Source: Cylicocyclus nassatus
Taxonomy: Eukaryota > Nematoda > Chromadorea > Rhabditida > Strongylidae
Length of the DNA: 64,000 nucleotides
Reading direction: 5' to 3'
Assembly: GCA_958299035.1 (NCBI GenBank)
Contig: CATQJL010000316.1
Span: 25,459,676-25,523,675 of the forward strand
A model generated the notes under the pieces. That model saw nothing but the letters and a program-made list of their open reading frames with translations. It had not been told where the DNA came from and made no database searches. Both the position numbers and the translations under genes were made by a program. Shown here one piece after another: positions 58,003 to 64,000 of this stretch; position 1 is the stretch's first letter, and each line of letters starts with the position of its first letter.

Positions 58003-59909
58003 TTATTCACAGTTATTTATTTGACAAGTCCCTACGAGGTCGGATGGGAAGCAGTATTGTACGGGAGTAAGGAAAGCTCCAGGATGTTCATCGGTATAAC
58101 CCGCTGCGTGCCATGAGATAAAAAATTTCGAAAGCGGGGAGCACAAAATTGGTGACAGACCAGAGAGAGAATGCAAAGGATCGAATCGCGAGCGTCCACC
58201 CTATGATCTATCTCGTGGGCAGCTATGTATGAGCCAATACGTTTACAGTCTGCTCCAATCCGGATCAGGCCGAACCCTCGGCGTAAATTTGCGCGCTTGC
58301 AGCGCTAGCGGTCTGCGCTGCATATGCGCGCTGTCGGAGAGAGCAAAAGGATCGCAGAGAGAGCAGAGAAGCAGGCCGTGGGCGTGACCGCGAAACCCTA
58401 GCGACGCGGACTCCCGCCATGCCAATTTTGGCCTGGTTGGGATTGGGGCTGACTGTATACATGCACTTGAAAGGCATGAAAAAGTATACGTCTAGAGGTT
58501 GGATCTCTGATGTCGTACCAGCAGGTATATTCATGCTTTTTACATGCTTGTCATGTGGCAAGACAGACTGCATGCTAGAATGATCTCTGAATGCATTCCA
58601 AGAATCTACGATAAGTAGTGTCGATGCGGGAGAATCAGCGGACCCAAGACATGACTGCATCCAATCTAATAAGAGGGTTTTATTCATGATATGAGTCGTA
58701 TTGAAACGAACTTCGAGGTTGTGCGTTTGGAAGTACCCTCTTTGAGGAAACTTGCCATGCGGTTCCTATTAAAGTAGAAAATTCGCATATCACAGTGCGG
58801 ATAAAATAGCAAACCTGTAAAACAACAAAGAGCTTTTTCCCAAGGTGCCCATCGGCGTAAATGATGGGCATCACTGTGAAGGAATGTTGAATCGCTGTTT
58901 TCGATTGTACAATACGCTCGACTTTTTTTGATCCCTTTGCGGCCAGAGTACGAGCAATGTGCATCTCTTTCAAGAAGCCACTTTGGTCTGCGTTACAGAC
59001 CAAAGCGAGGGGCCAGGCTTCCATCTCTGCATTACACTCTATGATTTAATGATAGATTACCAAAAAAATTTTCCACTTCACCTCTTTTCACCTCCGACAC
59101 AAATGCTTGCGCCCTAGCGGCAATTTCGGGGGCTTCCAAAAATCTTCTTCTCGACGAAAAAGTTGTTATTCCTCGAGAGACAATTCTGCAACTTCTTTTG
59201 AATTTGCCTATCCAGGTTTCGCATGCTATGAAGTTCTCAATGAAGAACTCTTCCCTGTTCAGTTTGATGGCTAGCTGACGTATGTCAGAGTCGTGTAAAA
59301 TTATGCCCTTTTCAAACTTTGAGAAAACGACTTCACGTAATTTCTCTGCTAGAGCACGTAGCTGCAGCACTCTGTCGAACTCTACCTGACGATGTATACA
59401 GCTTTTGATTTTGTCATTAAATTTTTTTCAACAATTGCAGCTCACCTTCCTGCTCGTACTGCCTCAGTTTTATCAAGTGATACGGGCTGGAAATGAATCG
59501 GAACATTTTCTTCATACATGACAACGACCGCTGTCCTTGGTCCGAGGATCGGTAAAATTGTAAAGCTTTTTGCACCTATATGATACTTACTTTGATCAAA
59601 AAATATGTTAATCTAATGCAAGCCACACACCATGTCCTCTTACACCTCGACATTTCCAAATCTGATGGAACCTCTTCCCCTGGCTTGCTCCCTGTCATCG
59701 TCATCCGCAGAGCAAAGAGGGTCAATTTCAACATTATCCATGGCCATTTCTTCTTCTGAGTTAACCTCCACGCACTCGTGTACCGCTTCACGCAAAATAG
59801 ACATGAAGCCATCTATGATCTTCTTCTCTTTCCTACTCGGTACACGAGTTGGTTCCGAACATCCAAACTCCTTGGCAAGGTAAGAAACGACCAGCTCAGG
59901 TGAGAACAT
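58003..59909 (-). pseudogene. Tc5/pogo-type DDE transposase, MITE-interrupted
   Basis: Minus-strand exons can be followed: an acidic N-terminus (59909 to about 59646), a small middle exon near 59530-59450, and a CENP-B-type helix-turn-helix in 59390-59032 (ILHDSDIRQLAIKLNREEF, then WIGKFKRSCRIVSRG). The DDE core follows, with CNADQSGF near 59000, a 49-bp intron (58814-58766), TLLIVDSWNAFRD, and IPAGTTSEIQPLDVYFF. The 210-bp MITE at 58246-58455 then interrupts it. Beyond the MITE the C-terminus resumes (HQFCAPRFRNF, then SGYTDEHPGAFLTPVQYCF after a frame change) and stops at 58005-58003. All three catalytic Asp positions appear present. The enzyme would cut and paste the surrounding TIRs. Loss is due mainly to the MITE. 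Confidence 0.8.
58246..58455. mobile_element. TA-flanked MITE inside the Tc5-like transposase
   Basis: CAGTCTGCTCCAATCCGGAT at the left mirrors (with changes) GGGATTGGGGCTGACTG at the right, with TA on each side. It is GC-rich and 210 bp long. It splits the transposase after the third catalytic region. Confidence 0.8.
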
Positions 59910-60194
59910 GATAGAGACTACCTTTTAGGAGACCTTCGCAATTGTGCTGCTTTTGTCAAACATTTGAAAGTCTGTTCTTCTTATTAAGGCTGAACCTCTG
60001 CGTTGCCCTAACTTGTATTAATGTCTTTTACTGGTGATAATGTTCTTTCGCAGATCACCGCAATTTTTTTCGGTGAACATACGACTGGCTAATTTTTGAG
60101 TTCTCTAGAAGCCGTATTTTTGCAATAAATATTGTTTCTGATGATGCTAGGACGATCAGCTTATCACTAAAAACAAAAGGAGACAAGTGCAAAA

Positions 60195-60265
60195 GTGATG
60201 CCGAGAAAAGGATTCGACCCTCGACCTCATGGATCATGAGTCCATCCACTTGCCGCTGCGCTGCC
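60195..60265 (-). other. tRNA-like sequence (CAU anticodon) in right Tc5 TIR
   Basis: Mirror copy of the sequence at 57745-57815. A box CAGCGCAGCGG (60263-60253), CAT at 60238-60236, B box GGGTCGAATCC (60220-60210). The A and B boxes carry one or two changes relative to the left copy. Confidence 0.6.
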
Positions 60266-60545
60266 ACTCCGTGTTGAGTGGCGGCCCCGATACTTGTGTA
60301 GAACGCGCGATCTCATGGGATTCCAACGCTCATATCTTGCCACACAGGACCGCTTGGCAGATACGGATCGCTGTTCTGTAAGTTGCGTGCTAGGACCTGC
60401 AAACCTATATGAGTTTCGTTGGAAAAGGCCACTTCGAGTCCGCACGGTTCCCTTGTAAGATCTTGGAAAAAGTTGACTTTGAAAGAAGTTATGACATTTT
60501 AAACTCAAAAAATTCAAATCGGACAAAACTTATGCAGCAGACTAA

Positions 60546-61734
60546 TATTTTCATTATTTGCATTGCCTGTTACATGTACTATCATATCAACTATGCGCTA
60601 GCCGAGAGCGAGTTCAAGGTGATCTCGGCTGATCTCTGTGAGTTAACCAAACCTTTCCCTGATATGTCATATTTTGATTGTACAAGTGGAACAACAGAAA
60701 AATTACCTTTCTAGGAAACCGAGTTATTCGGGCTGACTTTGTCTGCTAGTAAGCACTGGCTCTCACACAACATAGCTGCTTCAGCAAATGAGAGACAATG
60801 TTTGGTAACATAGCAAGAACTATGAAGCTTAGGAACAATTTGGACATGAGTGAACTGATTCGCGTAAGCTAGCATAGTACTGTACTAAACTGTTCACAAT
60901 GAAAAATGATCGATCATTGTTTGTGAGCGTAGCAGATAATAGGATCCCCCGACAAAGTTTTCTTATGCATTTTCTTTACCAGATTCATTTTTGCATACCT
61001 TTGAATATTTCTAAGAAAAATGAAGCAGATTTTTTGAAAAAGGGATAGTAAACTCGCAGATATTACTTAGACGTAAATACCATTGTTAGTTTGTGGAAGC
61101 TCAATCAAACAGATTCGTTCGTGCATAAAACTTAAAATTCAGAGCTAATCAATATAAGTGAGTGAAACCTATGCAAAATTCAAGACTGAGCTGTTAAAAT
61201 CTAGTAACACGAGGATGACGTTCTCATCTGGTCGCAATCCCCTGGATCGTAAGCTATACGATTGCTCTATCTTCCACATTCTTCGCCATTTTAGCAGTCT
61301 TGAGTATAATTACCAAGCTAAACTCAAAATGGTACAAGGATTAGCTGCAACCGTGAAAGAGAGGAGCAGAGGAGCAGTTGAGTGCAGGTTGGAGAGGAGC
61401 TGATCATATGCTGCAAACGGACGTGTAAAGTTCGGGGAGCTTGCCGTACTCTACGGCTAGAAGCATGACCGAAAGCGATCTGAATCGAAGTAGATGGTTG
61501 TATGCTTTGAATACGTCGTGAGTGGGATGTTTAGTTGGAACGCGCTTCCTCCTTACGAGGATCGGCATCGCTACTATTCCGGATTCCGACAAAGATGAGA
61601 GGAGGAGTTTTGAGATTAAAATTTTGCTACTTAACGCTTTAGGGAGCAGAACAAATTATGAAAACCCCAAAAAATCATGTGTACTGAAAGTTTTGCTACT
61701 CTGGGCATTAGGGGCAATTACAACTTTAGTTGAA
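60546..61734. other. Unannotated stretch; one secretory-like frame
   Basis: At 60549-60714 an open plus-strand frame reads IICIACYMYYHINYALAESE and ends in a TAG at 60712-60714. It resembles a signal peptide plus short mature chain, but its only ATG lies in the mariner-type TIR. A gene cut by that insertion is possible but unproven. Nothing else is supported. Confidence 0.3.
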
Positions 61735-62040
61735 AGAAATGTTGGGCAAACTCTTCATTCACATAAATTTTTCATATAATTCCATACTTTAGAGTCTGAA
61801 ATTGTTTTCACTGTCCATTACGCATATACACACTCAATATCTGTGTAGTGCAAACAAGTCATTTTCACACTTTTCATTAGTAAAAAGTTTTTAGAGAGCT
61901 TGCCACAACCTTCAGCCACATAATTTATCCACAGTTCTCTACATTAAGCCCCTCCTAGACCTTATCCGTTCATATATAAATTTAATGTCATCTCATTGTA
62001 TGTGCGCTGTAGACGAGGTGGATATACTTACTCTGTTGTG
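61735..62040. repeat. Second copy of the 790-1170 repeat family
   Basis: CATTCACATAAATTTTTCAT, GCGCATATACACAC-like and GCTTGCCACAACCTTC follow one another as at 790-1170, with about 75-80% agreement by eye. Confidence 0.5.
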
Positions 62041-62129
62041 CAAAAGGAACTTGGATTTTGGAAAATAAACAAGGTCGTCTTTTTGCATGCCGATGATGTA
62101 AGAACTTATTAGGAGAATGCGTAGGTAAA

Positions 62130-62290
62130 GGCTACCTGCAGGACGATGGCGCAGAAGCACTATTAGTTGAGCGGGCGCGAACTACGCGCGCACATATCTT
62201 CACCATGTAGGCCCTGCGATCCACGCGCTCTGCAGCTAATAAAGCCGCGTTCGCGCTCAAGGGTAATGCGCCTTCGTCCTGCAGTAGCCT
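62130..62290. mobile_element. GC-rich hairpin MITE
   Basis: GGCTACCTGCAGGACGATGG at the left mirrors the right end CCTTCGTCCTGCAGTAGCC. The inner arms (GAGCGGGCGCGAAC with GTTCGCGCTC) also pair. No target duplication is clear. Confidence 0.65.
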
Positions 62291-62487
62291 ATATGTGGTT
62301 GCGCACAAACTTGTATTCACAATCCTTTGTGCTTTTTCCAACTAATGCAACTTCCAATTTGACATATACCCCTCGTGCCGAGCTCTGGCTCAACAACATG
62401 AGAATCATGGGACAACACGTTCAAGAAAGTTAACAGACATTCTCGACTTCAATGTTTTGCTTCCGTGCATTTTCATAGTAGACCAAA

Positions 62488-62718
62488 TCATGGCTCTTGA
62501 AGCGAAGAACAAAATCGTATCTTGAAGATAATGTTACGTTCTTTCAAAAGTATTCGCTGCAGATCATAGTTTCTGGAAAATCTTGATTGCATTTTGTACA
62601 ACTTTTTATCCTCTTTTGAATGGTCATGAGCGAATTGCGGTTTGACAAGAAGTCCAAGTAATAAGGCAAACCCTACGAGATACAAAAAAGTTATTTCCTT
62701 CTTTCCATAACCCGCCAT
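62488..62718 (-). CDS. Possible secretory protein exon
   Basis: A minus-strand frame starts at ATG 62718 (an in-frame ATG also lies at 62748) and runs to a TGA at 62488-62490, 76 residues. It begins with MAGYGKKEI, a strong hydrophobic segment FLYLVGFALLLGLLV and a cleavage-like KPQFA-HDHSKED, then a basic region and a C-terminal FKIRFCSSL. The N-terminal pattern plus FKIRFCxS is faintly like the start of selenoprotein T-type proteins (KFxICxSC), but the second Cys/Sec is absent. That identity is only a guess. It may be one exon of a longer gene. Confidence 0.4.
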   Translation of the reverse strand: MAGYGKKEITFLYLVGFALLLGLLVKPQFAHDHSKEDKKLYKMQSRFSRNYDLQRILLKERNIIFKIRFCSSLQEP

Positions 62719-63199
62719 AATATTTAATAGAATTATATTGGACGCCATCGAATTTTATGCTTGGTCAAATCAAACCTAAACATCAATCGGCGAGCAACTC
62801 GAATGTCAACCAATGCCCTTTCTCCTCTTTCGAACCGGTTTTGGTGATCTGCATCGAATGCGTGAAATCTCAATATAACTTTGTTTCGCGGGATGTTACG
62901 CCCCTTTGAAAATGCAAAAGTTCTTTCAGAACGAACTAATAAAAACAGATTCCCTGCATTCAGACTAATTGTCACAACTTTTTCACCGCGAAAAAATGTA
63001 CAGTCACGTCATCTATATTAGCCCAGGAAAAATTCATAAACAATAAAGCGGAAGTTTTTGGATGGTGCACTAAGCAAGTGGTGGCCCACTCTTGTCAACG
63101 GGTGGGAAAAATTATGGATGACCTCATTGGTTCTCTGCTCATAAAAGCTGGGCTTGTGTAGTATATGTCAGAGCTTTCTTTGCCAAAACGTACCATGCC

Positions 63200-63358
63200 A
63201 TGAACGTAGCTCCAAAATTCATCACAAACAAGAAATTGGGAGTTGCATTCAACCTGCCAGAAGATCATCCAAAATTGAGGAAGTTATCAGGAAATATCCT
63301 TGCCGTGGTGACCAAGCAGGAGCAACATCTGTTTAAACTCCTTACTATTCAAATGTGA
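63200..63358 (+). CDS. Small ORF or 3' exon, unknown
   Basis: An open frame from an in-frame ATG at 63200 to the TGA at 63356-63358 encodes 52 residues with protein-like composition (LGVAFNLPEDHPKLRKLSGN, then ILAVVTKQEQHLFKLL). The frame is open upstream to about 63118. ATATGTCAG at about 63164-63172 could be an acceptor, which would make this the last exon of a gene starting upstream. No family is recognised. Confidence 0.35.
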   Translation: MNVAPKFITNKKLGVAFNLPEDHPKLRKLSGNILAVVTKQEQHLFKLLTIQM

Positions 63359-64000
63359 AACAAAGAAAGGAGCATGTAGACGATTAATGAACAACGAAAG
63401 CTGAGGGAATGTCTGAGGGAGCTGAGGGAATAAAGCGAAGTCATCAGGAGCGATGTCAAATATCTATCCTAAATAGACTTTGTATAGAGAAGAGTGGTAC
63501 ACAGCATGTGAATATCGGCAAATAACGAAATCAAAAAGTGAATAGAAAAGCTTTGAAAAGTCGCAAAAATTAAATTCCCACGAAAAGCTCACCATTTATC
63601 ACAAAATTTTACTTGAACAAATTCGCTAAGCATTTTGATCGCTCTGAACATTTCATATGTAAAACTGGATTCAAATTAGGCAGCTGTAACGCAGCAACAA
63701 AGCCGAATGAAATCACAGAATACTCGAAAAAATGGAATACAATGTCAGAAAAATGAATATGGTGGACTTGCGGTATTAGGCTCTCTGTGTTTTAACTATA
63801 GGTTTTCACGTACCCTAACAGATTCACTTCGTTAACTGAATGAAATCATAATTCCGCTATAACTCTTCTTAATCAGGATTTTGTTATAGAGGGTACCGTA
63901 ATGATTTACCTCTGCGTTCTAATTGGCGTTTTTAGGAATAAGGTTCTGGTACAAAAAGAGGGGGCAGGTGACAGAAAGCAGTCCAAAACAATGTCGTGCA
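63359..64000. other. Unannotated right edge
   Basis: AT-rich; no gene or repeat is supported. Confidence 0.4.

Larger units (their letters stand above)
57548..60455 (-). mobile_element. Tc5-like (pogo/Tigger-type) transposon
   Basis: The element starts CAAGGGAACCGTGCGGACTC and ends with the complement (CACGGTTCCCTTG). A TAA duplication flanks it (57545-57547 and 60456-60458). C. elegans Tc5 also begins CAAGGGAA and duplicates TNA. Terminal inverted repeats are about 345 bp (57548-57893 and 60122-60455), and each contains a tRNA-like sequence. A minus-strand transposase fills the interior. The element is full length except for a small MITE in the transposase. Confidence 0.85.
57120..60545. 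mobile_element. Mariner-type element hosting a Tc5-like insertion
   Basis: TTGGGCTGCTGCATAAGTTC at 57120 and its near complement ending TGCAGCAGACTAA at 60545 are TA-flanked. Removing 57548-60455 plus one TAA leaves an element of about 515 bp (57120-57547 and 60459-60545) with no transposase. Confidence 0.65.

Overview
The window looks like repeat-rich, gene-poor DNA from a nematode, possibly a parasitic strongylid. I infer this from a family 11 glycosyltransferase gene of nematode type with short introns and TTTNAG acceptors, a Tc5-type transposon with a CAAGGGAA terminus and TAA target duplication, many mariner-type TA-flanked elements, and AT-rich DNA with no operon-like packing of genes. 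No database search was possible, so the clade assignment is inference.

Layout. 1-7.3 kb: small inverted-repeat elements, a degenerate hammerhead-like motif, a mariner-type fragment, a 2.5 kb long-arm foldback element (2542-5055), and two mariner-type elements, one carrying a nested TTAA element. 7.7-11.1 kb: a foldback palindrome split by a hAT-like element with a perfect 8-bp duplication, itself split by a mariner-type element. 11.7-13.8 kb: a hairpin MITE abutting a decayed CR1/Jockey-like LINE. 15.2-16.7 kb: further foldback and TTAA elements. 17.2-21.6 kb: a nearly complete but dead LINE with seven 23-bp repeats at its 5' end, ORF1, APE endonuclease and reverse transcriptase.

21.8-23.1 kb: the best host gene, six exons of a GT11 (alpha-1,2-fucosyltransferase-like) enzyme lacking its first exon(s). 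25-28.7 kb: two MITEs, a possible two-exon small gene and a mariner-type foldback. 29.1-32.5 kb: a Penelope-like retroelement (RT plus GIY-YIG) on the minus strand, one in-frame UGA from a continuous ORF, with an inverted partial copy and hammerhead-like motifs at both ends. 33.5-36.2 kb: a second long-arm foldback of the same family as 2542-5055. 37-41 kb: a mariner-type hairpin, a Tourist-like near-perfect palindrome and a hAT MITE. 41.4-43.2 kb: a ~178-bp satellite with dimeric higher-order structure. 43.3-46 kb: a duplication and two weak host-gene candidates.

46.5-52.1 kb: two adjacent TTAA MITEs, a tRNA-derived SINE and a minus-strand LINE remnant. 54-64 kb: a MITE, a complete mariner-type element, a four-level nest (mariner-type host, then a Tc5-like element with transposase, then a TA MITE inside the transposase), repeats matching those at the left edge, and two small host-coding candidates.

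Most of the window is therefore transposon on transposon. The probable host genes are the GT11 gene and a few small candidates. The most unusual systems are the long-arm CAATACC foldback family with a conserved central segment in opposite orientations, the hammerhead-like motifs in the Penelope-like ends, and a Tc5-like element whose long terminal repeats each contain a tRNA-like Pol III promoter.
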